In this document: piece after piece, positions 15,696 through 26,163 of the stretch | Layout: each line of letters opens with the position of its first letter | Numbering within the stretch: position 1 is the stretch's first letter | From: Medakamo hakoo | Taxonomy: Eukaryota; Chlorophyta; Trebouxiophyceae; Coccomyxaceae | Direction: 5' to 3' | NCBI GenBank assembly: GCA_026636295.1 | Contig: CP089459.1 | Coordinates: 930,001-994,000 of the forward strand | Length of the DNA: 64,000 bases | The notes under the pieces: model-generated | The model's input: the letters and a program-made list of their open reading frames with translations, nothing else | The model's database searches: none | Told to the model about the DNA's origin: nothing | Translations under genes and position numbers: made by a program

Positions 15696-17213
15696 ATGGC
15701 TGCCGCACGGGTGGCTGGCCCGCCGACGGCCGTGTCTCGCGTCTCGCTGTCACGGTCGCCGCCCTGCTGCTCTCCCTCTTCGTCCGCGCCGGCGGCCGTG
15801 GCGCGCCGGCCTCCCATCGCGTCCGCGACGGGTGAGTGGAGGAGGCTGTCACGCCCGTGCATGGGAGTGAAGCGAGCGCATCCGAGGCCGCTGTGCCCCC
15901 GAAACTGCGCGCTCTTCAGGCGCCTGACGCCGGCCACGACCATCTCACCTTTTTTTTTGCCCTCGACCTCCCTCAACAGGCCGCGTCCTCGATTCCGGCA
16001 TCCTCATCCCCGACCCGCTGTGGGACGTGCCAGAAATCCGGGCGGCGGCGGGCGCGCCCGGCGCGGCGGCGGGCGCATCGTACGACCGCCCGCGCCGCCG
16101 GTCGCAGCCGCCCGACCTTCCGTCGCTGTTGCTGGACGCGCGGATTGTGTACCTGGGCATGCCGGTAAGGATTGTGATTCGTGGAAGAAGGGTCTGGGTC
16201 GCCGGCTAGGAGGGGAAGAGGGCGGGACGGTGGGCGGGAGGGGTGGGGAGGCGCGGCCCCGATTGCGCTTCGCACACACCTGACCCTCCAACCTCCCCTC
16301 CGCGCGCGCTGACCTCACGCCCCCATCCCATCCTCTCCCTTCCAGCTCGTCCCGGCGGTGACGGAGCTGATCATGGCCGAACTGTTCTGGCTGCAGGCGC
16401 AGAGCAAGGACAAGGTGAGTGCATGGGTGTTGTGTGTGGCGTTGGATCGCGTTGTCAGGGCGCGGCGCGCCTGGTCCGTCCACGAGCTGCGCACACTTTT
16501 TCTTGCTCCAGCGTCGCGCTGCAAACTCTCTCACACACCCGGCCCACACACGCCTCCCTTCACTCCCTTTTTTTCCACAGCCTGCGTTCTTGTACGTCAA
16601 CAGCACCGGCACCACCCGCGCGGACGGGGAGACCGTGGGCTTTGAGACGGAAGGCTTCGCCATCCACGACACGATGAAATTCGTGCAGTGCCCGATCTAC
16701 ACGGTCGGCGTCGGCGTCGCCATCGGCCAGGCCTGCATGCTGCTCGCCTCCGGTGAGAAGGGCCAGCGCTACATGCTGCCGCACGCGACGGCCATGCTGC
16801 AGCAGCCGCGCCTGCCGCCCACGGGCGCGCGCCAGGCGGTGGAAGTGGAGATTCGGTGGCGGGAAGTCAACGCCCAGCGCGCCAACATGCTCCGCATCCT
16901 GCACCGCGCCACGGGCCACTCGTACGCCAAGCTGGATTCGGACCTGCAGCGCCCGCTGTACATGCAGCCGAAGGACGCCATCGAGTACGGGGTGATCGAC
17001 AAGATTGTCAACCCTCAGGTGAGAGGGGGGGGGGGGGGGGGGGGGGGGAGGGGGGAGGGCGAGGATGGAGGGGGGACGACGCGTCGCTCCCAGGCGCCTC
17101 CACGAGGTTCTGATCTCACACACACACGCAATCCTCCCTTCCTGCACACACGCACACAGAGCGAGGAGGCGGGCGGGCTGGCGGGGAAAGTGACGGACTG
17201 GGCAAACCAGTAG
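15696..17213 (+). CDS. CLPR3: ClpR3-like non-catalytic subunit of plastid Clp protease
   Basis: Structural ring subunit of the chloroplast ClpP/R core. Five exons: 15696-15831, 15980-16164, 16346-16414, 16581-17018, 17160-17213; 293 aa; all junctions GT-AG and in phase. The N-terminal about 45 residues are Ser/Ala/Arg-rich, like a transit peptide. Family blocks are RIVYLGMPLVPAVTELIMAE, FLYVNSTGTTR, ETVGFETEGFAI and PMYMQPKDAIEYGVIDKI-like QRPLYMQPKDAIEYG. The catalytic Ser position reads VGVAIGQAC (Ile in place of Ser) and the His position reads AMLQQP (Gln in place of His), so it is a ClpR and not a protease. ClpR3 is preferred over ClpR4 from the ETVGFETEGFAI and AIGQA motifs. Confidence 0.9.
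17025..17048 (+). repeat. G24 homopolymer just after a splice donor
   Basis: 24 consecutive G begin six bases after the GT of ClpR3 intron 4 (17019-17159) and are followed by further G tracts. Possible G-quadruplex in the pre-mRNA (inference). Confidence 0.95.
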
Positions 17214-17426
17214 AGAGGGAGGGGGTGGGAGGGAGGGAGGGAGAGACGTGGCGCGCGGTGGCGAGGGAGAGGGTCGGGTAAACAGCAAGAACACACAACC
17301 CGCCCGTCGATTTTCAAATGTTTTTGATACAAAAAGCACTCCCACACACGCTCTCCCCCCTTCACCAATGAAACAAAGACGCCACGCGAGCGCGTGGCAT
17401 CAAAGCCAAAAAAAAGCCCACTCTCA

Positions 17427-19819
17427 TCACTCCTTGGACTTTTTCTTCTTCTTTTTCGGCTCGCCGCCATCCTCCCCGCCGCCGCCGTCCTTGCCCTCCT
17501 TCCGCTTCTTCTTGCCGTCCTTGTCCTTCTTCTTCTTCTTTTTCTCGCCGTCGTCCATGGCGGCAGACACGGGCGCGACGGGCGAGACCGTGACGTCCGC
17601 GGCGTCAGCGTACCCGGCCGCGGGGCGGGACGGCGCCGCGTACGCGGTCGGCGCCGCGCGCGCGGCCGGTTTGCCGCCCTCGCCCGCCAGCAGCTTGCCC
17701 TCCAGCTGGCGCAGCCGGGCTTCGACCTGGAGGGTGTGTGGTGAAGGGGTGAGGCGTGAGTGATTATCGGTGCGAATTCGAGGAGTGCGTGTGCATCAGT
17801 CGGAAAGGACTCTTCCAGCCCCCGGAGTATCGGACACCGCCCCCTCCCCGCCTTTTGAAGGGGGGGGAGGCTGTTGTCGCCCGGTTTCAAAGCCGCGCCA
17901 GCCGTGGGGTGTGTGTGCCTGAGCCTGGCCCCCAGAAGGGCCAGAGACACGCACAGAGCGGCTGTGGGGTTCTGCCCAAGGCTTTTTTGGGGTTGTGTTC
18001 TCCCGGAGGCCGCAGGTCGCCGCCCGTCGCGCCGGGGGGGGGCCCGCTCCCTCTCGTCTTTCCCGCCGTCCGGGGCGGGCCGCCACGCGCCCGCCCACCG
18101 AGACCAACACCACACCGTACCTTGCTCCGCCCGTCCAGACCGACCGTGGCATCAGCTCCGTCCCCCAACGCGTCCACCCGCACGCCCAGCGAGCATTTCG
18201 CCGCCAGCATGCGCGCGACGCGCCCCTTGTGCCGGGGCGGGGCCTGGCCGACCAACGACGCGTGGTACAGCAGGCCGTACTTTGGCGTTTCGCGCTTTGT
18301 TTTCAGGGCGCGGAACAGGGCTTTCTCCGCGCCCAGGATCTGGACCGTCGACGCGGGCTGCTTGGCCAGGGACACCAACGAGCCGGCGTGCGACACCAGC
18401 CGCGCGCCGACCAGCTCGCCCACCAGCGCCGTCAGGTTGGGCGCGATCGCGCCCATGCGCGCCCGCAGGTATTCGGCCAGCTGGGCGCGGTAGTCGGCCA
18501 GGGCGATGACCTGGTCGGCCAGGGCGCCGATGTTGGCCAGGTCGGAGTCGGAGATCTCGGTGCCCATCGACACGGCCGCCGCTTCCTTCAGCGCGGCTTC
18601 CGTGCCCTCGTCCAGCGGGATGCCGGAGAAGTCGATCCCCGCCGCCGCTTCCCGGCTGCCCATGGCTTTCACGCACTTGGCGTACGCCACGTTGTCGTTG
18701 ACAACCTTGGCCATCTCCGGGAAGTGCCAGCCGTACCATTCACGTGTGCGCATCGCGTACGTGTTGAGCTCCTTGTCCAGGTCGTCCAGGAGGCCGATGG
18801 CCTGGACGACCATGGTGTCCACCTTGTCGGGCGAGAACTTGAGCTTGTACCGGGACAGGGAGTGGGACAGGCCCAGGGCCATGGGCGTCAGGTCGGCGCC
18901 GCCGCCCTCCAGGCCGGCCACCAGGCCGGCGAGCTGGGCGCGCACGCCGCGCGCCAGTTCGGCGACGCCCGCGCCGGACACGCACGACACGCCCAGCTTG
19001 TCCTTGATGAGGCCGCCCAGCTTGGCGTCCAGGACGGCGAGCGGTTCGTCGGCCGCGTGCTTTTTGAGGAATTTCTTCAGGGCTGCGGGAGTGTTGAGGA
19101 ATGGATGGAGAGGGGGTGGGGGGTGGGGTGGGGGTGGGGGGGGAGGTGAGACGACGGCCGGAGCGTGGGGAAGCATTCGCACAGCGGGCGTCACTGCCGC
19201 GCATAGAAGGGTGTGCTGCGCGTCCAACCCATCCCTATGACAGATCAAGCTCTCAAAGCGTTCTATAGTGACGCGAGTATGGCCAACCAAGGCCTGCCAG
19301 ACCCCGCCGGACGCCTGCGAAGAAAAGCCGCCGGCCGAATGCATGCGAAAAACAACACGGGTCTCGCCACGCACATTTGGACAGCTTGGAGTCGACTAAA
19401 GCAGTCGCCGCAGCCAGCGCGTCCGTCGTCGTCTCAAACTTCTCAAAGGCCTTCAGCTTGACCATCTGTTGGAGAGGGCGTGGGAGAGGGAGAGATGGCG
19501 GGCGCGTGAGAAAAAAACGAGCGCAGCTTTTGGCCAGCTCCAGGCCGCCGCCGACGGCCGCGTTTCGTCGCTCTCTTGCTCCCTCGTCTTCTCACCTTTT
19601 GGGCCGCGTCCAGCGTGGCAAACTCCTTGTGCAAGTCCTGTGTTTGGTGAGAGAGGAAGGGTAGGAGAGCGAGTGGGTCAGCTGGGCGCGAGACGGGGGA
19701 GAGGCAAGGCAGCCGCCGCCGTCGGCAGCGAAAAAACCAACCTCGGCTTTTTCGACGCTGCCATCCTTCAGGACTTTGAACAGGGCATACCCCGCACTGG
19801 ACTCGAAGAGCAGGAGCAT
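17427..19819 (-). CDS. NOP58: NOP58, box C/D snoRNP core protein
   Basis: Core of box C/D snoRNPs that guide 2'-O-methylation of rRNA in the nucleolus. Five exons: 19742-19819, 19596-19637, 19375-19465, 18121-19082, 17427-17726; 490 aa; every junction restores the family sequence. Start [17 protein letters not shown]; the third junction gives SKLSKSLKKFLKK, matching animal and plant NOP58. Then [49 protein letters not shown], and the Nop RNA-binding domain with [20 protein letters not shown] and [14 protein letters not shown]. The C-terminus is a Lys-rich tail ([13 protein letters not shown]) typical of the protein. Intron 3 has a GTGCGT donor. Divergent from RHD3 over 159 bp. Confidence 0.97.
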
Positions 19820-19978
19820 GTTTGAGGGTGGTGTGGGTGTGGTGTGGTGGCCGGCCCGCTTCAGTGGGAGGAGGGAGGCGGCCGGCGAGGGGGAACCGCG
19901 CAGTAGAGCGAAGACGGAACGCTCGCTCGCTCTCTGCTCTGCGCTCGCGTCCTCACTCTGCTCAACGCACCAAAAAAA
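19820..19978. promoter_or_regulatory. Shared promoter region, NOP58 / RHD3
   Basis: 159 bp between divergent starts, with (GCTC)n-like pyrimidine repeats and an A8 run directly before the RHD3 ATG. Promoter role inferred from orientation. Confidence 0.5.
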
Positions 19979-22900
19979 ATGCTGCCCTCGTCCGTCACCC
20001 AGCTGGTCGATGCCGACGGCGGCTTTGAAGCCACAGCCTTGGATGGCTTCGCCCAAGCCTCCGGCCTGGCCCGCGCCGCCCCGGCAGACTACCGGGTCGT
20101 GGCCGTGATGGGCCCGCAGTCGTCGGGCAAGTCAACGCTGCTCAACGCGCTGGTAAGCATCGGGGAAGGAGGTGGCTGGCCATGGCGCGACTGACATGAC
20201 ACGGTAGCGCGGACGCATGGCCCGTACCCGCCCGTGTGAGAGTGAGGGCGTGGCGGCGGTGTTTTCGGTACCGTGCCGGGCGTCGTTTTCTTTGTCGCGA
20301 CAAACACGCGCGCGCTCGCGTCCTGCATTCGTTTTCCTTTCACGCGCCCGCCCGCCACACCCCTCCCGCCCCCTCCCCTCCCCAGTTCGGCACATCCTTC
20401 GAAGAAATGGATGCCCTGGCCGGCCGCAACCAGACGACGCGCGGCATCTGGCTGGCGGCGGCCGGGCCGCCTCCCAGCGGTGGCTCCGCGCCACCGCTCC
20501 CACCCCCGCCCTCCCCACCCCTCACCCTCGTCCTGGACCTGGAGGGCGCCGACGGCCGGGAACGCGGGGAGGACGACGCGTCCTTTGAACGCCAGACCGC
20601 GCTCTTTGCCATGGCGGTCGCGGACGTGCTGGTGGTCAACATGTGGGCCAAGGACGTCGGGCGCGAAGCCGGCGCGGGCAAGCCCCTGCTGCGCACGATC
20701 TTTGGCGTCGACCTCAAACTGCGCGCGTGCGCGGCGGCGGGCGTGCCGGCCCGGGCGGCGGCCGCATCCGCGGCCGCAGGCGCGGCGCCCACGCCCGCGC
20801 CACAAAAGCGTGTCCTGCTGTTTGCGTTCCGGGACCGGACGCGGACGCCCCTGCCCACGCTCGCGGCGGCCTGGGCGGCCGACCTGGAAGCGCTGTGGTC
20901 GGGCCTGGCCAAACCCGCCGGCCTGTCCTCCTCCCCGCTGTCCGACTTCTTCGACGTCCAGTACACGGCCCTGCCCAACTACGAAGACGCGGAGGACGCG
21001 TTCCGGGCCGAGGTCGCGGACTTGCGGGCGCGCTTTGACGCGCGTGCGCCAGACTCCCTCGTCAAGTCGGTCGCGACTGCCGGCCGCCTGCCCGGGTCCG
21101 CCCTCCCACTCTCCTTCGCCAAAATGTGGGAGGTCGTCCGGGCCCAGCGCGACCTCAACCTGCCGGCGCACAAGGTGAGGGAGGTGGGAGGGAGGGAAGG
21201 GGGGGAGGGGGTGCGGCCGTGCCTGTCCATCCCCCTTGTGCCCCCTCCCTCCATCCATCCTTTTTTTTCACTCCCCCTCCCATCAAAAAAAAAACCTACA
21301 CCCTCTCCCATAAAAAAAAAATCACGCAGGTCATGGTCGCCAACCTGCGGTGCGCCGAACTGGGCGAGGCCGCCCTGGCCGCCATGGTGGCCTCCCCCGC
21401 CTTTGCCGAGCTGGGCGCGGCGGCGGCGGCGGGCAGCGTCCTGCCGCCGCCCGGGTTTGGGCGCGCCGCCGCGGCGTTGGTCGAAGCCGCGCTGTCGGCG
21501 TACGACGCCGACGCCGCGTTTTTCGAGGCGGGCGCGGCGGCGGACCGGCGGGTGGACTTGGCGGCGGGCGCGGCCGCCGCTCTAGCCCCCGCCCACGCCC
21601 GCCAGCTCGAGGCGGCGGCGTGCGGCGCGCTGGACGGCGCGCGCGCGGCGCTGATGGCTGGCGGGGGTGAGGGAGCAGACCAGCCCTTCACCGCCCGTGC
21701 GGCAGCCGCCAAAGCGGCCGCGCTCGCCGAGTTCGACGCGGGCGCAGCCGCCATGTCGTGGCCGGCCACTGCTGCTGGAGGCGACGCTGCCGTCGCGGCG
21801 GCCATCGCGGCGGCCTGGCCTGTGTCTGCCGCCCGGGCCGGGCTGGCCGCGGACGTCGACGCCCTGACTGCCCACCTCGCCTCCTCCGCGCTCGCCGACG
21901 CGGAAGCGGCGGCGGGCGCGGCTGTGCGCGACGCCCTGAGCGGGCCGACCGCCACGCTCCTGGACGCGGCGCCGCCGGATGTGTGGCCGCGCCTCGCCCG
22001 CCTGGCGTGCGGCGCGGCCTCCGCCGCGGCCGCGCGCGCGGTCGAGGCGCTGGACGGGTTTGGCCACACCCCCGCCGACCTGGCTTCGCTGCGCTCCCGC
22101 ATCGCGGCCTTTGGCCGGGGCGTGGTGGAAGCCCGGGCGCGTGAGGCAGCCGCCGCGGCGGGGCCCCGGGCCAAGGAAGCGTGGGCGGAGGCGTTCTCGA
22201 AGGATGAGGCGGGGCTGCCGCGGTCGTGGGCGCCGGGCGCGGACGTGGGTGGCGCTGCGAGCGCCGCCCGGGCCGCCGCGGTGCGTGTGCTCGGCGCGCT
22301 CACCGCCATGCGCCTGCCGGAGGACCTGCTGCACACAGAGCCCAAACCTTCGCCCGAGCAACCGGATTTTGTGGACCGGGCCGTGGCGGCCCTGGCGGCG
22401 GGCGGCGCGGCGCTGGGTGGAGAGGGCGGCGAAGGGGACGGGCCCCACCCACCCGCGGCTGCTGCACCCTTCGACCTCACCGTCGCGGGCGAGTGGCCGC
22501 CCGCCCTCGTCCCGCCCGCCTCCGTGTTGTTGACCCCTGACGCTGTCCGGTCCGCCTGGCGGGCCGTGGAAGCGGCCGCCGACCGGGCGGTGCGCCAGGC
22601 GGTGGCGACGGTGGAGGCGCGCGCGGCCGCCGGCGCGCGCGGCGCGCCGCCTCTGTGGGCGCTCGTCGCGATTGCGGTGCTGGGCGCCAACGAAGCCGCG
22701 GCGGCCCTGCGCTCCCCACTCTGGCTCCTCACCATCACGCTGACGCTGCTGTTCTTGCGCACCGTCTACGTCGAACTCGACGTCGACGCCGAGCTCGCGC
22801 GCGGCCTGCTGCCCGGCTGCATCGCGCTCGCCGCGAAGCTCGGCCCCACCGTGCGCGGCGTGGCGGGCCGCACGCTTGAATCCGTCATGGGCTGGGTGAC

Positions 22901-23099
22901 GGCGGGCACAGGCCAGGACCAGCCTTACCGTGGTGGTTTCCGCCCGCTGGGCGACGGCGCGGCGAACGGTGGAGGGGGCGGTGGCGGTGCTGTTGGGCCG
23001 GGCGCGCGCCCGACCCCGGGCGGTGGTGCCATCCGCCAGCGCCGGCCCGGTGGGTTTGGTGTGCCTCCCGCGGAAGTGGAGATGGCCGGCTTGAATTAA
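19979..23099 (+). CDS. RHD3: RHD3/Sey1 family ER-fusion dynamin-like GTPase
   Basis: Membrane-anchored GTPase that fuses ER tubules. Three exons: 19979-20152, 20386-21174, 21330-23099; 910 aa. P-loop GPQSSGKST at residues 45-53 just before the first junction; exon 2 opens with FGTSFEEMDALAGRNQTTRG (switch I Thr). Then DLEGADGRERGEDDASFERQ (switch II DxEG), ADVLVVNMW, and the RD motif in FAFRDRTRTPL. A long Ala-rich helical-bundle middle domain follows. Near residues 762-808 two close hydrophobic segments (LWALVAIAVLGANEAAAAL and SPLWLLTITLTLLFLRTVYV) form the usual hairpin anchor, then a Gly-rich cytosolic tail. An A8 run abuts the start codon. Confidence 0.93.
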
Positions 23100-23232
23100 G
23101 GCGTTAAGTCATGCGCTGTTGCGTGGAAAGCCGGCCGGGGGGGTAGGGACGCCGCGGGCTGTGTTGCCATCGTTTTTTTGTTTTCTTTACTCAAGAGAGG
23201 TTGCTCTCCCTCCCTCCCTCATTCCTGTCTCT

Positions 23233-23694
23233 TCACCCCAGGGGACCGGGCACGCCGCCCGTGGTGGCCGCCGTGTACCCGAACGCCCCGATGGCCGCCA
23301 GCAGCGCCAAGTACGACAGGCCTTCCGCCGCGCCCAGCAGGCCGGCCGGGCCCGCGGGGAGACCCGACCCGGTCGACGCCTTTGTCTTGGCGCTCCAGCC
23401 GACCAGGCCGAGGACGGCCAGGTACGAAATGCCTTCGGCCGCGCCGTACAGGCCGCCGGGACCGGGAGGCAAGCCCGCGCCCGTCGTGGCGAGCGTGTAG
23501 GAGGAGTAGCAGACGAGGAGGGCGGCAGGGACGCCGACGGCACCGGCCACGGCTTGGAGGGTGGGGTTTCCTTCGTCGCCGCCGGCAGACGCGCGGACGG
23601 GCGCCGCAATCGCGGTGCGCCGGGGGCGCAGCGCCGGCCGCGCGACGGCGCGGGCAACCGGCCGGACACCAGGGCGGGCGCGCAGGGCCTGCAT
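23233..23694 (-). CDS. Plastid membrane protein with an internal repeat, unknown function
   Basis: Single exon, 153 aa. The Arg/Ala-rich N-terminus (ARPALRPRRTAIAAPVRASA) looks like a chloroplast transit peptide. The remainder holds two near-identical units: TTGAGLPPGPGGLYGAAEG then ISYLAVLGLVGW, and STGSGLPAGPAGLLGAAEG then LSYLALLAAIGAFGY; a third partial TTGGVPGPLG ends the protein. This gives three short membrane spans (PAALLVCYSSYTLA is the first) separated by GLPxGPxGL loops. I recall similar short proteins in algae and plants without an assigned function, so only plastid membrane location is suggested. It lies 148 nt downstream of mL41 on the same strand. Confidence 0.75.
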   Translation of the reverse strand: MQALRARPGVRPVARAVARPALRPRRTAIAAPVRASAGGDEGNPTLQAVAGAVGVPAALLVCYSSYTLATTGAGLPPGPGGLYGAAEGISYLAVLGLVGWSAKTKASTGSGLPAGPAGLLGAAEGLSYLALLAAIGAFGYTAATTGGVPGPLG

Positions 23695-23842
23695 TGTGCG
23701 GAGGGAGGCGGCTGGGGACGGGGCGCGGAAAGGAAAAGAGCGTCGGAGAATTGTTCGCGCGTGTGGATGGAGCATGGAATAAAGTTTCGAGAGATCTAAC
23801 GTCGGGGCAACTAACAGAAAACACACACCGCTCCCCACTCCC

Positions 23843-24354
23843 TCACACCCCGGGCGCTTTCGGCTTAAAAGCCGGGTCGATGGCCACGTACGGCTTGAGC
23901 TGGTGTTGTTGCGCGTTTGTTTTTGACGGGGTGAGGGGTGAGTGGTTGGCCTGGAGAGGTAGAAAAGCGCGGCCCGCTCTTCCACCCCACACTCTTCCCT
24001 CACCTCACACCCGCTCAGGTCGGGAACGATGTACCGCGGCCGCCGCTCCGGCAGGACCTGGTACGCGCCTGTGGTGGTGGGCGTGGAGCGGAGAGAGACG
24101 GCCAGTGTCGTGAGAGAGACAGGGAAGGGGGGTGGTTCAGATCAAGCCACGGCCTGTCCGTCGCCGCCCCGCGCCCGCCGCCCGCCCGCCGCCCGCATCA
24201 ACCCACCTTTGCGCGTGTGCCGGCCCGTCGCTTTCACCCCGCGGCCCTTGTAAAACCCCACAGGCCCGATTTTAGACGTGAGTGCGGCAAAGCCAGCGCG
24301 CGGCACGCGGCGGCCACGCGCCGCCGCCGCGCCCAGCATGGCCCACACGGACAT
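23843..24354 (-). CDS. MRPL41: Mitochondrial large ribosomal subunit protein mL41
   Basis: Mitoribosome component. Three small exons: 24207-24354, 24004-24068, 23843-23899; 89 aa. Splicing joins FYKGRGVKATGRHTRKG to AYQVLPERRPRYIVPDLSG and then LKPYVAIDPAFKPKAPG. The FYKGRG and VPDLxGxxLKPYV motifs are specific to mL41. The N-terminal Arg/Ala-rich segment (AAAARGRRVPRAGFAAL) suits a mitochondrial presequence. It sits between RRP4 (176 nt upstream) and the plastid repeat protein (148 nt downstream), all on the minus strand. Confidence 0.92.
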
Positions 24355-24530
24355 TATGGGAGTGGTGTGGGTGGGTGCTCGCGACGGACGGCTAGACGGT
24401 GGACCGGTGGACCGAAGGAGTCCGCACGGAAAGGGGGCGGGCGCGGCGGGGGAGCTGCGCCGATTCGTTGTCACTGTGCCCCCCCTCCCACCGGGAAAAA
24501 AAAACAACAGAGCCGTCCATCTAAAGCTTT

Positions 24531-25634
24531 CTACAACCCGCCCGCCACTCTCTCCAGAAAGCCACTCTCGCCCATAGCCGGCACGCTCAGGCCTGAAGAT
24601 CCCGCGACGACGCTTTCAATCGCGGCCGGATCCACCAGCCGACCCACTGCCGCGAGCGCACGCACCGCAGCAGCCGCGCGCGCGACCGCCGCCCGCTGGG
24701 CGGGGGACGGCGGCGGAGGCGCAGGGTACGGATCAGTGGCGCCGGCGCTGTCACCCCCACCTCCACCACCCAGCGGGTCGTCGTCGTCGTCCGCGTCGTC
24801 GCCCATGATTGCGCCAAACGGCGCGGCGGCGGTCCCACCGCCCGGCGCGCCTGCATCCGCCAGCCCCGCGACGCAGCCCGCCGGCGCGACCCACACCCAG
24901 CCGTTGAGCCCCAGGATCACGTCCACACCCGCAGACGCCAGCGCATTGAACTGGCGTGGGCACCGCCGCACCAGTGCGGGGCGGACGACCACCAGCTGGC
25001 CGCCCGCCAGCCTCCCATACTTTTTGGAGCGGGTGTGGAGGAGCACGCTCCCGTCGCCGTGCGTGGCCTGCACTTCGGCGGCGATGAGGTCGCCCTCAGA
25101 AAACAGCGCGCGCATCGCCGCCTCGTCTTCGGCTGTCTTGCGGCGGGACGCGCCGCCGCCAGGCAGCGCGCCCGCCGCCGCGAGCAACAGCGCGGCGTCC
25201 GCCCGCCCGCCCACATCCAGCCGCCACCGCCGCCCGCCGACTTCCAGCACGCGCGCGACGACGACGTCCCCTAGGTCGGCAGTGTATCGACCACGCTCCA
25301 GGGGTCGGACGGAGACGAGGCGGTCCACACGCGTGACGGCGCCGGTGAGCGTGGCGGCCAGGCCTGGCGCGGGGTGGTGGTCGGCGTCGCCCTCGCCCCC
25401 ACCTCCACCGCCCACCACGGCCGGCGGGTGGGCGGCCATCGTGCCGTGGCCGCGCAGCAGGCCGTCTTCGGCGGCGGCGCCAGACCCGCCGGCGTCCAGG
25501 GCATCGCCGACGACGGCGAGTGGGATGGCGGAGGATGGGAGAGCCGAGCCGGCTAGGAGCGAGGCGGCGGCCGCGGCCGCGGCTGTTGGGCCGGGCGGCA
25601 CGCGGGTCAGCGGCGCGACGGGCGTGACTTCCAT
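24531..25634 (-). CDS. RRP4: Exosome cap subunit RRP4 (EXOSC2)
   Basis: RNA-binding cap protein of the RNA exosome (3'-5' RNA decay and rRNA processing). Single exon, 367 aa from ATG at 25634. N-terminal strand region with GHGTMA, then the S1 domain (VSVRPLERGRYTADLGDVVV, ARVLEVGGRRWRLDVGGRAD), ALLLAAAGALPGG, RKTAEDEAAMRALFSEGDLI, AEVQATHGDGSVLLHTRSKK and the KH-like region (VDVILGLNGWVWVAP). An acidic insert (GDDADDDDDP) and a Gly-rich stretch lengthen the C-terminal part compared with the human protein (about 293 aa). Divergent from WNK over 529 bp. Confidence 0.95.
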   Translation of the reverse strand: MEVTPVAPLTRVPPGPTAAAAAAASLLAGSALPSSAIPLAVVGDALDAGGSGAAAEDGLLRGHGTMAAHPPAVVGGGGGGEGDADHHPAPGLAATLTGAVTRVDRLVSVRPLERGRYTADLGDVVVARVLEVGGRRWRLDVGGRADAALLLAAAGALPGGGASRRKTAEDEAAMRALFSEGDLIAAEVQATHGDGSVLLHTRSKKYGRLAGGQLVVVRPALVRRCPRQFNALASAGVDVILGLNGWVWVAPAGCVAGLADAGAPGGGTAAAPFGAIMGDDADDDDDPLGGGGGGDSAGATDPYPAPPPPSPAQRAAVARAAAAVRALAAVGRLVDPAAIESVVAGSSGLSVPAMGESGFLERVAGGL

Positions 25635-26163
25635 CGTACGATGGGTGCACTGGATCAGGGACACGGCACGATGGAAACAATGGGTCGAGCGGGGCGTCAG
25701 GTGCCCGTGGAGGGGGCGCGACACGGCGAGCCCAATGCGCTCGGCCCCTCGAATAGGGAATGGAAGTGAGCGCTGGCAGAGAGCGCCGCACTTCTCCGCC
25801 CGGCCGTCACACTGCAGTCAGTCCCCCCAACCACAACCGCCCGCCCCGCGTGCGCGCGGGCCACCCAGACCCGCCAGCCTACTCTCCTCCCAACGGCCGT
25901 GTGTGCCAGTCACACGCCCGGCCCTGCCACCGTCCCCCTTTTTCTTCGCCTGTGAGGGAAAAGCGCGGCTGCGACAATGTCGGCCTAGACGCGCCCGCCG
26001 TCGGCCCTGCCTGACACCAAACAAACAAAGGACGCCTGCCTGGGTAGCACTCGGTGCTGTGACCTGCGCGTAGAGGGCCATCCCCGCTGCGCGTGTGTGC
26101 GGCTGGATCTGACCCGCGCCTCGCCCCTCTACGGCTGTGTATCGATCGAGCAACGCAAAAAAA
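25635..26163. promoter_or_regulatory. Divergent intergenic region, RRP4 / WNK
   Basis: 529 bp without a plausible gene. A short palindrome ATCGTACGAT lies at the RRP4 start, and an A7 run precedes the WNK ATG. No RNA gene recognised. Confidence 0.5.
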
